A stretch of DNA of 64,000 bases from Pseudomonadota bacterium. Lineage in GTDB: Bacteria > Pseudomonadota > Alphaproteobacteria > Azospirillales > Azospirillaceae. The position numbers and the translations under genes were made by a program. Below are positions 34,642 through 42,948 of this stretch, one piece after another. Under the pieces are notes generated by a model, which was not told where the DNA came from, made no database searches, and worked only from the letters and a program-made list of their open reading frames with translations. The stretch spans positions 49,099 to 113,098 of the forward strand of contig JAFAFA010000095.1 of the NCBI GenBank assembly GCA_023423695.1, in the 5' to 3' direction. The stretch's first letter is position 1. Every line of letters starts with the position of its first letter.

Positions 34642-36735
34642 CTACACCTGATCGATGGTCTTGAGCGACGCCTTGCGGTGCAGCTCGGCATGGCTCAGCA
34701 CCGGCGTCATCGGGCTCACCCGCTCCAGCAGCGAGCGGACGAAGGGACGTGCCTCCGCCCCCACCAGTAGGGCGGGCCAGACCTGGGACGTGGCGTGCTT
34801 CTGGATCTTCAGCCGCACGGCGGTCAGGAATTCCTGCACCTGGCTGGGCGGCATGACGAAACGGCGGTCGTCACCCTCCACCACAATGTGGTCGAGCAGG
34901 GCCTGCTCCCAGCGCGGGCTGAGCGCGATCACCGACACGAAGCCGTCCGGCCCGGCCAGACCCTGGTGGATCTGCTGGCCCAGCCGCATCCGCACATGTT
35001 CGGTGATCAGCGTGATGTGGCGGGTCCAGCCGACCGCCTCCGCCACCGCCTCGACGATGGCCGGCAGGTTGCGGATCGACACCCGCTCCGACAACAGCTG
35101 CTGCAGCACGCGCTGGAGCACGACCAGCGAGATCTGGCTCGGCACCATGTCGTTGATCAGCTTCTGGTACTCGCGGCCCAGCCCGTCGATCAGCTTCTGC
35201 AGGGCGGCGAAGGTCAGCAGGGTGGACAGGTTGTCCTTGATGACCTCGGTCAGGTGGGTGGTGATGACGCTCTCCGGATCGACGACGGTGTAGCCCTTCG
35301 CCACCGCCTCCTCATGGCGGGAGGGGTCGATCCACTTGGCCTGCAGGCCGAAGGTCGGCTCGCGCGTCGCATCGCCGGCGATGTCCGGCACGGCGCCGCC
35401 GGTGGGGTCGATGGCGAGCAGGTGCTTGGGCCGCACCTCCCCCTTCGCCGCCTCCACCCCCATGATGCTGATGACGTAGCTCTTGGGCGGCAGGAAGCTG
35501 GAATCCTTGATGCGCACCGACGGCAGGACGAAGCCGAATTCGGTGGCGAAGCGCTTGCGCAGCGTTTTCACCTTGGTGGTCAGCGGACCATTCTTGTTGA
35601 GGATCAGCGGGACGAGATGGTTGCCGACCTCCACCTTCACCTCGTCGACCTTCAGCATGTCCTCCACCGCCTCTTCGGGGACGGCGGGCGGCGCCTTGCG
35701 GCTTTCCTCCAGCTTGGCCAGCGCCGCGGCGCGGGCCTTGCGGCGCGGCGCATACCAACCGAGTGCGGCGAAGGCCAATCCCATGACGAGGAAGGGCGCC
35801 ATCGGCAGGCCCGGCATCACCGCCAGCACCGCCAGCAGGCCGGACGCCACCATCAGCGCCTTGGGATAGGCGCCCAACTGGTCGATCACCGCCTTTTCGG
35901 CGGAGCCGATGTTGCCGCCCTTGGTCACCAAGAGGCCGGCGGCCAGCGACACCACCAGCGCCGGGATCTGCGTCGCCAGCCCGTCGCCCACCGTCAGGGT
36001 GGTGTAGATGGAGGCGGCGTGCTCGAAGCTCATCCCCTTCTGGGCGATGCCGATGGCCATGCCGCCCAGCACGTTGATGACGGTGATGACCAGCCCGGCC
36101 ACCGCATCGCCGCGCACGAATTTCGAGGCGCCGTCCATCGCGCCGTAGAAGGTGCTCTCGTCCTCCAGCTCCTTGCGGCGGCGGCGTGCCTCGACCTCGT
36201 CGATCATGCCGGCGGAGAGATCGGCGTCGATCGCCATCTGCTTGCCGGGAATGGCGTCCAGCGTGAAGCGAGCGCCGACCTCGGCGATGCGGGTGGCGCC
36301 CTTGGTGATGACGACGAAGTTGATCACCACCAGGATGCAGAAGATCACCACGCCGATGACGAAGTTGCCGCCCATCACGAACTGGCTGAAGCCCTGGATG
36401 ACGTGGCCGGCGGCGGCGTGGCCGTTGTGCCCCTCGCTGAGGATCAGCCGGGTGGACGCGATGTTCAGCGCCAGCCGCAGCATCGTCACCACCAGCAGCA
36501 CGGTGGGGAAGGACGAGAAGTCCAGCGGGCGCGGGATCCACAGGGACACCATCAGCACCAGCACCGCGACCGAGAAGGACAGCGCCAGCCCGAGATCGAG
36601 GAACCAGGACGGCACCGGCAGGAACAGCACCGCCAGCACCAGCAGGATGCCGACCGCGAACAGCACGTCGCGGTTCGCCAGGCCGATGTCGCCGATCAGG
36701 CCGAACCGGCTGCGGACGTGATCCGTGAAGGTCAT
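34642..36735 (-). CDS. flhA: Flagellar export gate protein FlhA
   Basis: A 697-residue nonameric export-gate protein. The N-terminal half holds about eight helices and the FHIPEP-type cytoplasmic loop: ARFTLDAIPGKQMAIDADLSAGMIDEVEARRRRKELEDESTFYGAMDGASKFVRGDAVAG. The C-terminal cytoplasmic ring is recognised by YTVVDPESVITTHLTEVIK and LIDGLGREYQKLINDMVP. The ATG at 36733-36735 was used; a longer frame upstream crosses the operator-like site at 36791. It transports substrates to the central channel with FlhB and FliPQR. Confidence 0.97.
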   Translation of the reverse strand: MTFTDHVRSRFGLIGDIGLANRDVLFAVGILLVLAVLFLPVPSWFLDLGLALSFSVAVLVLMVSLWIPRPLDFSSFPTVLLVVTMLRLALNIASTRLILSEGHNGHAAAGHVIQGFSQFVMGGNFVIGVVIFCILVVINFVVITKGATRIAEVGARFTLDAIPGKQMAIDADLSAGMIDEVEARRRRKELEDESTFYGAMDGASKFVRGDAVAGLVITVINVLGGMAIGIAQKGMSFEHAASIYTTLTVGDGLATQIPALVVSLAAGLLVTKGGNIGSAEKAVIDQLGAYPKALMVASGLLAVLAVMPGLPMAPFLVMGLAFAALGWYAPRRKARAAALAKLEESRKAPPAVPEEAVEDMLKVDEVKVEVGNHLVPLILNKNGPLTTKVKTLRKRFATEFGFVLPSVRIKDSSFLPPKSYVISIMGVEAAKGEVRPKHLLAIDPTGGAVPDIAGDATREPTFGLQAKWIDPSRHEEAVAKGYTVVDPESVITTHLTEVIKDNLSTLLTFAALQKLIDGLGREYQKLINDMVPSQISLVVLQRVLQQLLSERVSIRNLPAIVEAVAEAVGWTRHITLITEHVRMRLGQQIHQGLAGPDGFVSVIALSPRWEQALLDHIVVEGDDRRFVMPPSQVQEFLTAVRLKIQKHATSQVWPALLVGAEARPFVRSLLERVSPMTPVLSHAELHRKASLKTIDQV

Positions 36736-36790
36736 GGAGGTCCCGACGGGTTTGTGGAGGAGGGGCGTTCCGGCAACCATAGGGGCGCGC

Positions 36791-36810
36791 GGTAAAACCG
36801 GGATTTAAGG
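36791..36810 (-). promoter_or_regulatory. Flagellar operator-like motif upstream of flhA
   Basis: The site reads GGTAAAACCGGGATTTAAGG, a near-dyad centred on CCGG with TAAA/TTTAA arms, 56 bp upstream of the flhA ATG. The same pattern recurs before five other flagellar transcription units. It suggests an internal promoter separating flhA-fliR-flhB from the flgB-led genes. Confidence 0.6.
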
Positions 36811-36829
36811 GCGGCGGTTACGTCGCCGG

Positions 36830-37612
36830 TCACTGGTTCGGCAGCAGCGGCCGGGCCGGGCCGTCGGCGAACAGGCCAGACAGGAAGCTCAGGCGCCCGC
36901 GCTCCGCCGGGGTGAAGGTGGCGCTGCCGCCGCCCGGCCCGGCCGCCAGCGTCTCCAGATAGCCGAGAGCCCCGGCGACCCAGCGCAGGTTGCCGCTCAC
37001 CCGCTGGCGATAAGCCTCGCCGCGTTCGGACTGGGACGAGTGGTAGCGGGCGATGGCGCTCTCCAGCGAACCGTGGTCGCGCCGCAGCGCCGACAGGAAG
37101 GAGGCGGCATAGCGGGCGTTGGCAACCGGATCGAAGGCGGTGGCAAGATCGGGGAAGGCGTTGGGGTGCCAGCGCAGATTCACCTGCAGGCAGCCGACGT
37201 CGATGGACTGCACGCCGCGCGCCTGCGCCGCCCGCACGAAGGCGATGGCGTCGTCGCGCGTCGGGAAATAATGGGATCGCCCTTCGGTGTTGACGGTCCA
37301 GGGCCAGGCGGTGAACAGCCGGTCCTCCGTCCGCCGCCCGGATTCGGTGAAGCCCATCGCCAGCAGCAGATGGTCAGTGATGCCGGCCGCCTTTTCCGCA
37401 TCCAGGATGGCGGCGATGCATTGCGCCTCCGGCGGCAGCGCCTTGCGCGACGCCTGGGGGGCGGGCTGGGCCGGCAGCTTCGGCGCGGCGTAGAGCGCGG
37501 TGCTCCACACCCCGATCTGCGAGTTGTTGGCCGGCGGCGCCGCCGCACCGCCGGCCGGACTTACGAGCAGCCCGAGAAGGGGGATGACCGCTCGCAACAG
37601 GGGGTGCCGCAT
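36830..37612 (-). CDS. Exported lytic transglycosylase-like protein in flagellar operon
   Basis: A protein of about 260 residues with an N-terminal signal peptide (LLRAVIPLLGLLVSPAGGAAA) and an SLT-like lysozyme fold. The catalytic Glu is in LLLAMGFTESGRR, followed by SIDVGCLQVNLRWHPNAFPDLATAFDPVANARYAASFL and AIARYHSSQSERGEAYRQRV. It probably opens the peptidoglycan for rod passage; flgJ with its muramidase domain is not in this window. The ATG at 37612 is used; a GTG lies 6 bp upstream. It sits between fliQ and flhA. Confidence 0.85.
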   Translation of the reverse strand: MRHPLLRAVIPLLGLLVSPAGGAAAPPANNSQIGVWSTALYAAPKLPAQPAPQASRKALPPEAQCIAAILDAEKAAGITDHLLLAMGFTESGRRTEDRLFTAWPWTVNTEGRSHYFPTRDDAIAFVRAAQARGVQSIDVGCLQVNLRWHPNAFPDLATAFDPVANARYAASFLSALRRDHGSLESAIARYHSSQSERGEAYRQRVSGNLRWVAGALGYLETLAAGPGGGSATFTPAERGRLSFLSGLFADGPARPLLPNQ

Positions 37613-37622
37613 CGCCACGGCA

Positions 37623-37889
37623 TCAGTCGATGGCGACGATCAGGTCGCTCAGCCGGTCGGCGTAGGTGGCGAGCGCGCCATACATGAAGGGCAGCGCCAG
37701 CACCGTCACCACCAGGATCGCGACGATCTTCGGCACGAAGGTCAGTGTCATCTCCTGCACCTGGGTCAGCGCCTGCACCAGCGAGATCGTCACGCCCACC
37801 ACCACCGCGACGATCAGCGGCGGCGCGGCGATCAGCAGCGTCGTCCAGATGCCGCTGCGCAGCACCTCCAGCACGTCGGCCTGGTTCAT
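37623..37889 (-). CDS. fliQ: Flagellar export apparatus protein FliQ
   Basis: An 88-residue, two-helix export-gate subunit: MNQADVLEVLRSGIWTTLLIAAPPLIVAVVVGVTISLVQALTQVQEMTLTFVPKIVA, then LALPFMYGALATYADRL. Length and sequence are typical. It is encoded between fliE and the lytic transglycosylase gene rather than with fliP, which lies 13 kb away. Confidence 0.97.
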   Translation of the reverse strand: MNQADVLEVLRSGIWTTLLIAAPPLIVAVVVGVTISLVQALTQVQEMTLTFVPKIVAILVVTVLALPFMYGALATYADRLSDLIVAID

Positions 37890-37932
37890 GGGAGGGTCCT
37901 TATCCTGTGGAGAGGTGGCGGCACGTTGCCCC

Positions 37933-38292
37933 TCAAACCGCGATCCGCATGATCTCCTGATAGGCCTGGACCATCTTGTCGCGGATGGCGACGACGCTCT
38001 GCACCGTCATCTCGGCCGCCAACACCGAGCGCACCACGTCCTGCGCGCTGGCCTTGCCCGATACGGCGGCGAGCGAGACGCGCTCGCTCTCCTTCAGCGT
38101 GTCGACCGCCTGCGAGATCGACTTGTCGAGAAAGCCGCCGAAGTCGCTCTCGGCACTGGCCGCCACCGCGTCGGGCTGGCCGGTGGTGGACAACGGCGAA
38201 GTCGCCGCCTGGGTCTCGGCGAGCCCGGCGACGAAGGGGCTGCGGTTGGCGGCATAGGCGGCGGCGACGCGGCCGACGGACATCTCGATCAT
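37933..38292 (-). CDS. fliE: Flagellar hook-basal body protein FliE
   Basis: A 119-residue MS-ring/rod junction protein. The ATG at 38290-38292 opens MIEMSVGRVAAAYAANRS. The family C-terminal half is SDFGGFLDKSISQAVDTLKESERVSLAAVSGKASAQDVVRSVLAAEMTVQSVVAIRDKMVQAYQEIMRI. It is encoded 11 bp after flgC, the standard flgB-flgC-fliE order. Confidence 0.96.
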   Translation of the reverse strand: MIEMSVGRVAAAYAANRSPFVAGLAETQAATSPLSTTGQPDAVAASAESDFGGFLDKSISQAVDTLKESERVSLAAVSGKASAQDVVRSVLAAEMTVQSVVAIRDKMVQAYQEIMRIAV

Positions 38293-38303
38293 GGAACGGC
38301 TCC

Positions 38304-38723
38304 TCAGCTGCGCAGCAGGTCGACGACGCGGGTCATCATCGCGCGCGACTGTTCGATGACGTTCATGCTGGCCTCGAAGGCGCGGCCGGCCTCGCGCATG
38401 TCCATCATCTCGATCAGCGGCTGGACGTTGGGCTTCTTGACGTAGCCCTTGTCGTCGGCCGCCGGATGGGAGGGATCGTAGGCGAGCTGGAAATCGCTGC
38501 GGTCGCGGCCGATCTGCTTGACCTGCACCAGCTCCGCGCCGACGCCGCGGTCCATCACGCTGTCGAAGGACACCGTCTTGCGGCGGTAGGGATCGCCGCC
38601 CTTGGCGGTGGCGGTGGAATCGGCGTTGGCGAGGTTTTCCGCCACCACGCGCAGCCGGGTCGATTGCGCCTGCAGGCCCGCGCCGGCGATCTTCAGCGTG
38701 GTGCCGAGGACATCGTTCATCAT
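38304..38723 (-). CDS. flgC: Flagellar proximal rod protein FlgC
   Basis: A 139-residue rod subunit. The N-terminal rod motif is LKIAGAGLQAQSTRLRVVAENLANADST, followed by DPYRRKTVSFDSVM. The C-terminal KKPNVQPLIEMMDMREAGRAFEASMNVIEQSRAMMTRVVDLLRS forms the D0 helices. It is exported through the type III apparatus without a cleavable signal. The gene is between flgB and fliE. Confidence 0.97.
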   Translation of the reverse strand: MMNDVLGTTLKIAGAGLQAQSTRLRVVAENLANADSTATAKGGDPYRRKTVSFDSVMDRGVGAELVQVKQIGRDRSDFQLAYDPSHPAADDKGYVKKPNVQPLIEMMDMREAGRAFEASMNVIEQSRAMMTRVVDLLRS

Positions 38724-38762
38724 GGCTCGTCTCCGTCTCGAATACCGTCAGCCGTTGCGCCC

Positions 38763-39155
38763 CTAGCCATTTCTCCAGGCCATGCGCAGCATCTGCACAT
38801 TGCGCTGGAACAGGCTGGTGGTCAGCGCGAAGGCGTCGCGGGTCTCGCTGCCCTTGATCATCTCCTGATCCAGCGACACCGCGTTGCCGGAGGGCGTCGT
38901 TTCCCACAGCCCCGCCTTGCCCGCCTCGCGGAAGCCGGCGGTGGAGCGGCTGCCCGCCAGATGCAGGCCGTCGGTGCGTGCGGTCTCCACCGGCCGGATG
39001 CCTTCCATCACGCTGTCGAAGGATTTCAGGTCACGCGCCTGGTAGTCGGGCGTGTTGGCGTTCACGACATTCTCGGCGACCAGCTTCTGCCGCTGCGCCA
39101 GATAGTCCATGCGCATGCCGGCAAGCTGAAAGAAACCGATTTTACCTAAATCCAT
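38763..39155 (-). CDS. flgB: Flagellar proximal rod protein FlgB
   Basis: A 130-residue rod subunit. The start MDLGKIGFFQLAGMRMDYLAQRQKLVAENVVNANTPDYQARDLKSFD contains the ANTPxYQARD rod motif, and the end is FALTTSLFQRNVQMLRMAWR. The ATG at 39153-39155 has GAGG 6 nt upstream; an ATG 21 bp earlier is less likely. It leads the flgB-flgC-fliE-fliQ unit, with an operator-like site 58 bp upstream. Confidence 0.95.
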   Translation of the reverse strand: MDLGKIGFFQLAGMRMDYLAQRQKLVAENVVNANTPDYQARDLKSFDSVMEGIRPVETARTDGLHLAGSRSTAGFREAGKAGLWETTPSGNAVSLDQEMIKGSETRDAFALTTSLFQRNVQMLRMAWRNG

Positions 39156-39212
39156 TGCGACCTCGTTCCATCTCATCTGGCCGGAACACTGGGCCGGACG
39201 ATGAACGCGCCC

Positions 39213-39232
39213 GTTTAAAACCGGATTTAAAT
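39213..39232. promoter_or_regulatory. Flagellar operator-like motif between flgB and fliI
   Basis: The best copy of the shared motif: TTTAAAACCGGATTTAAA at 39214-39231, a near-perfect dyad (TTTAAA-A-CCGG-A-TTTAAA). It lies 58 bp upstream of flgB (minus) and about 32 bp upstream of fliI (plus), so it could serve both directions. Confidence 0.7.
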
Positions 39233-39263
39233 TCCCTGCTCTAGGCTGCCTTCATCGACGGAC

Positions 39264-40625
39264 ATGATGGAGACAGCGCCGATGCCGGCACTCGCCACAC
39301 TGGCGGCGGAACTCGAACGGCTGCCGACGCGCCACTGGCGCGGGGAGATCCGCTCCGCCGCCGGCATGACGCTGGAGGTCGACGGGCTGCAGCGCGTGCT
39401 GTCGGTCGGCGACAAATGCCATGCGGAAACCGTGCGCGGCGGACGCGTGCTGTGCGAGACCGTCGGCTTCCGCAACGGCCGCTCGCTGCTGATGGCCTTC
39501 GACAATCTGGACGGCGTGGCGGAGGGCTGCGCCGCCGTTACCGACGACACCGCCTTCACGCTGCGCCCCGGCCCCGGCTGGCTCGGCCGGGTGGTCAATG
39601 CGCTGGGCGAGCCCATCGACGGCAAGGGCCCCCTGGTCAATGGCGAGCACCCGCGGCCCTTGCGCCAGCCACCGCCAGCGGCCTGCGCACGGCGCCGGGT
39701 GGGGAAGCGGCTGGACAGCGGCATCCGGGTGATCGACAGCTTCGTGCCGCTGTGCCGCGGCCAGCGGCTCGGCGTCTTCGCCGGGTCCGGCGTCGGCAAA
39801 TCGACCCTGCTGGCGATGGTCGCCCGCCATGCCGAGGCCGACGCCATCGTCATCGGCCTGATCGGCGAGCGTGGGCGCGAGGTGCGCGAGTTCATCCAGG
39901 ACGATCTGGGGCCGGAGGGGCTGGCGCGCTCCGTCGTCATCGTCGCCACGTCGGACGAGCCGCCGCTGATGCGCCGGCAGGCCGCGCTGCTCTGCATGAC
40001 GGTGACGGAGGAGATGCGCGACCAAGGGAAACACGTCCTATGCCTGATGGACAGCGTCACCCGCTTCGCCATGGCCCAGCGCGAGATCGGGCTGGCCGCC
40101 GGGGAACCGCCGACCGCCAAGAGCTATCCGCCCAGCGTCTTCGCCGAACTGCCCCGCCTGCTGGAGCGTGCCGGTCCCGGACCGGAGGATGGTGGCGAAG
40201 GAGACATCACTGCCATCTTCACGGTCCTGGTCGACGGCGACGACCATGACGAACCCATCGCCGACGCGGTGCGCGGCATCCTGGACGGGCATCTGGTGCT
40301 CGACCGCAAGATCGCCGAACAGGGGCGCTATCCCGCCGTCAACCTGCTGCGCAGTGTGTCGCGCACCCTGCCCGGCTGCCACGACGCGCGGGAGAACCGC
40401 ATCGTCGGCCGCGCCCGTGCGCTGGCCGCCACCTATGACGGCATGAAGGAGATGATCCGGCTCGGCGCCTACAAGCGCGGCACCGATCCGGAAACCGACG
40501 CCGCCATCGACCTGTACCCGCGGCTGGAGGAGTTCCTGCGCCAGGGCAAGGACGACCCTTCCCCATCCGCCGACAGCTTCGCGCATCTGGACGCGCTGCT
40601 CGCCGCCATCGGAGTCCAATCATGA
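39264..40625 (+). CDS. fliI: Flagellum-specific ATPase FliI
   Basis: A 453-residue export ATPase related to F1-beta. Walker A is FAGSGVGKSTLLAMV (near residue 173), the FliI/SctN block is IVIGLIGERGREVREFIQDDLG, Walker B is VLCLMDSVTRFAMAQREIGLA, and the ATPase signature region is PPSVFAELPRLLERAG. It drives substrate unfolding and docking with FliH. ATGs at 39264 and 39267 are both possible starts. It is divergent from flgB and overlaps the next gene by 4 bp (ATGA). Confidence 0.97.
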   Translation: MMETAPMPALATLAAELERLPTRHWRGEIRSAAGMTLEVDGLQRVLSVGDKCHAETVRGGRVLCETVGFRNGRSLLMAFDNLDGVAEGCAAVTDDTAFTLRPGPGWLGRVVNALGEPIDGKGPLVNGEHPRPLRQPPPAACARRRVGKRLDSGIRVIDSFVPLCRGQRLGVFAGSGVGKSTLLAMVARHAEADAIVIGLIGERGREVREFIQDDLGPEGLARSVVIVATSDEPPLMRRQAALLCMTVTEEMRDQGKHVLCLMDSVTRFAMAQREIGLAAGEPPTAKSYPPSVFAELPRLLERAGPGPEDGGEGDITAIFTVLVDGDDHDEPIADAVRGILDGHLVLDRKIAEQGRYPAVNLLRSVSRTLPGCHDARENRIVGRARALAATYDGMKEMIRLGAYKRGTDPETDAAIDLYPRLEEFLRQGKDDPSPSADSFAHLDALLAAIGVQS

Positions 40626-41224
40626 GCGTCAACACCAGACTGGCGGCCCAGGCCGTCACCCCGCCCACGGCACAGCCTGCCCGCAGGGAAAAGGCGGAAA
40701 GCCCGGAGGACAAAATGAGCCTCGGCTTCGACGATCTGGTGGATGCGGTCAACCCGCTGCAGCAGTTGCCGGTGGTGTCGTCGGTCTACCGCGAGGCGAC
40801 GGGGGAGAGCATCTCGATCCCTGCCCGCTTGGCCGGCGGCTTCCTGTTCGGCGGCCTGCCCGGCCTGATCGGCAGCGCCGCCATGGTGGCGTTCGAGGAA
40901 GTCACGGGCGACAGCATCTTGGGCCATATCGGCAGCCTGCTGGAGGATGACGCCGGCACCGCGACCGCCGTGGCGGACGGCAGGGCGGCAGGGGCGCTGC
41001 CCTGGATGAACGTCGGTGCCGGCGATGCTGCCGATCCGGCCCTGCCCTCCCCCCAGGCATTGGCGGAAGCCCTGCGGCGCAGGTCGCCAGCCACCGAGAC
41101 CGCTGCGGCGGCGCTTGCCGTCCCGGCGGGGGACCGCCCGGCACCGCAGTTGCTGGCGAAGCTCTACAGCCTGGAAGCGACCGCCAATGCCGGCGCGCCG
41201 GGTGTGGTCCGCAAGGCGGGATGA
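40622..41224 (+). CDS. Unknown protein translationally coupled to fliI
   Basis: A 200-residue protein of unknown function. The best conserved-looking segment is MSLGFDDLVDAVNPLQQLPVVSSVYREATGESISIPARLAGGFLFGGLPGLIGSAAMVAFEEVTGDSILGHIGSLL. It includes a Gly/Leu-rich hydrophobic stretch (GGFLFGGLPGLIGSAAMVAF) that could enter a membrane. The C-terminal half is Ala-rich and low complexity. The four-base overlap with fliI means the two are co-expressed, hinting at a flagellar role (FliJ would usually occupy this position, but this is not FliJ-like). Confidence 0.75.
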   Translation: MSVNTRLAAQAVTPPTAQPARREKAESPEDKMSLGFDDLVDAVNPLQQLPVVSSVYREATGESISIPARLAGGFLFGGLPGLIGSAAMVAFEEVTGDSILGHIGSLLEDDAGTATAVADGRAAGALPWMNVGAGDAADPALPSPQALAEALRRRSPATETAAAALAVPAGDRPAPQLLAKLYSLEATANAGAPGVVRKAG

Positions 41225-41227
41225 CTC

Positions 41228-41252
41228 CCCCTCTCCCCGGAAGGGAGAGGGG
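41228..41252 (+). terminator. Hairpin after the fliI unit
   Basis: A perfect 10-bp stem, cccctctccc (41228-41237) and gggagagggg (41243-41252), beginning 3 bp after the stop codon. The word belongs to the same cccctctccc/gggagagggg palindrome family seen near 59.6 and 63.9 kb. The tail is attc, without a long T run. The rest of the gap to 41358 shows nothing recognisable. Confidence 0.65.
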
Positions 41253-41358
41253 ATTCTCCCCAGTATTGAAACAGCTCTGGAAATGCCGCCGGATGCCCTG
41301 GAGCGCCGATGCGTAGGCATGCTACGATTCCCGCCGGATTCCAATCGCAGGTGGTCAG

Positions 41359-41790
41359 GTGGCGGACGACGGTGACAGTCGTGGCAAGGGTGAAGACGCC
41401 GGCACGCCGCGCAGCCGGCGCTGGCTCTGGCTGCTGATCGGCCATTCCGCGGTCGGGCTTGCCACGGCCGGCGCGGTCCTGCCGGTTCTGCCCACCGTCC
41501 CCTTCCTGCTGGTGGCCGGCTGGGCCTATGCCCGCAGCAACCCGGCCCTGCGCGAGCGGCTGCGCAACGATCCGCGCTTCGGCCGCGCCGTTCGGGAGTG
41601 GCAGGACCGCGGCGCCATCCCGGTCAAGGCGAAGGTCTTCGCCGTCGCCGGCATGTCGTCCGGGTTCACTGTGCTCGCCCTGTCATCGCCGGGCTATCTG
41701 GTGCTCGGCGGCGTCGGGCTGGTCATGGTGACGGCGGGCACCTATGTGGTCTCGCGGCCGGCACCCTCCTCCGCCGACGACAGGACTTGA
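41359..41790 (+). CDS. YbaN family (DUF454) inner-membrane protein
   Basis: A 143-residue small membrane protein. The family core is WLWLLIGHSAVGLATAGAVLPVLPTVPFLLVAGWAYARSNPALRERLRNDPRFGRAVREWQDRGAIPVKAKVFAV, followed by two more helices. The function is unknown. A GTG start (41359-41361) has AGGTGG 4 nt upstream. It is probably unrelated to motility. It ends 9 bp from the convergent flagellar-operon gene. Confidence 0.87.
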   Translation: MADDGDSRGKGEDAGTPRSRRWLWLLIGHSAVGLATAGAVLPVLPTVPFLLVAGWAYARSNPALRERLRNDPRFGRAVREWQDRGAIPVKAKVFAVAGMSSGFTVLALSSPGYLVLGGVGLVMVTAGTYVVSRPAPSSADDRT

Positions 41791-41799
41791 GCCCGTCTC

Positions 41800-42912
41800 T
41801 CACCCGCCAAGATTGTTGCGCGATGCCTGTTCGATGGTCTTGATGTGGGCCAGACCGGGCAGGATTTCAGAGCGGATGAATTCCAGCCGGCGGACCGGGC
41901 CGCCGCCGCGGGCGAAGCGGTGCTTCCACAGGTTCATCTTCACCGCCAGACCGCACAGGACGCCGCCGATGGTCAGGTGGTGGGTGACGATCAGGTCGCG
42001 GATGCTGCGGAAGCTGTGCGGATTGATGTCGCGCCAGAAATCGCGGGAGCGGTTGTCGAAACTCTCGAAACGCCCGGTGATGGAGGTGGCGATGTCGGTC
42101 AGGTCGTGGCCGATCTCGTTCAGCATCCGGCTCTGCCGGGTATCGCGGCGCACCTCGCTGATTTGATACAGCTCCGCCATCCAACCGAGGAAGTTCTGCA
42201 CGTCGGGCACGATGTCGTCCAGACAGCGCTTGAAATAGGCCAGCGACAGGAAGATGTCGGCATAGTCCTCCAGGAAGGTCGGGATTTCCTGCAGCGGGAT
42301 GTCGAGCCGGTCGGCGGTCATCTGCAGCCGGCGCCGCGCCTCCTCCACGTCGGGCTGGGCGAACAGGCGGATCAGCTCGTCCATGCTGGCGATTTCGGAG
42401 CACTGGATGCCGTAGACATGCTCGATCAGCGGCCGGGTGAAGACGCGCATGTAGCTGGTCAGTTCCTCCCGTTTGGCCTGCGACAGCCGCAGGGCGTCGG
42501 AATCCTCCACGTCGATGTTCAGCCGGCGCAGTTCCAGCCGCAGGCTGTAGACGTCGAAACTGGCGGCTTCGGCGATCTGCGCGATCTTGCGCAGGTCGCG
42601 GCGGAATTCCGGGTCGTGGACGCCGAAGCACTTGTGGAGTTGGTTGATGCCGATCTGGCCGCTGCCGGTCTGGGCGTCGTTGAACAGCTCCGCCACCGTC
42701 TCCAGCCGGACATTCTTGATCAGCCGCGCGCGGCGCAGGCCGGGCGTTTCCAGCGGCAGGATCGACAGCGGCAGGATGTGCAGCGCATCGCGCGCCTCGT
42801 CCTCCTCCGAGGAGGCCGGCGGCTTCAACCGCACCGCCGCCGCTCCGGTGGTGGCTGGCGGCCGGATGCGCTCCCGTCCCGGTCTGTCCTGTGGGGTGCC
42901 GGCTGGCCGCAA
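41800..42912 (-). CDS. Unknown protein at the end of the flagellin operon
   Basis: A soluble protein of about 370 residues, mostly predicted helical and rich in Arg, Leu, Asp and Glu. No catalytic motif or membrane span was recognised, and I cannot assign a family. Distinct blocks are VRLETVAELFNDAQTGSGQIGINQLHKCFGVHDPEFRRDLRKIAQIAEAASFDVYSLRLELRRLNI and FKRCLDDIVPDVQNFLGWMAELYQISEVRRDTRQ. There is no early ATG: a TTG at 42910-42912 with GGGGAG 8 nt upstream, or a GTG at 42832-42834, are candidate starts. It follows the DUF1217 gene by 36 bp, so a flagellar role is plausible. Confidence 0.7.
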   Translation of the reverse strand: MRPAGTPQDRPGRERIRPPATTGAAAVRLKPPASSEEDEARDALHILPLSILPLETPGLRRARLIKNVRLETVAELFNDAQTGSGQIGINQLHKCFGVHDPEFRRDLRKIAQIAEAASFDVYSLRLELRRLNIDVEDSDALRLSQAKREELTSYMRVFTRPLIEHVYGIQCSEIASMDELIRLFAQPDVEEARRRLQMTADRLDIPLQEIPTFLEDYADIFLSLAYFKRCLDDIVPDVQNFLGWMAELYQISEVRRDTRQSRMLNEIGHDLTDIATSITGRFESFDNRSRDFWRDINPHSFRSIRDLIVTHHLTIGGVLCGLAVKMNLWKHRFARGGGPVRRLEFIRSEILPGLAHIKTIEQASRNNLGG

Positions 42913-42948
42913 GGCTGGGTCTCCCCGCTGCCGAGGCCCGCGGGCTTG

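Noticed and set aside
32497..36795. Long plus-strand frames opposite flhB, fliR and flhA
   Set aside because: Gln/His/Arg-rich products without any domain, explained by codon bias of the real minus-strand genes.
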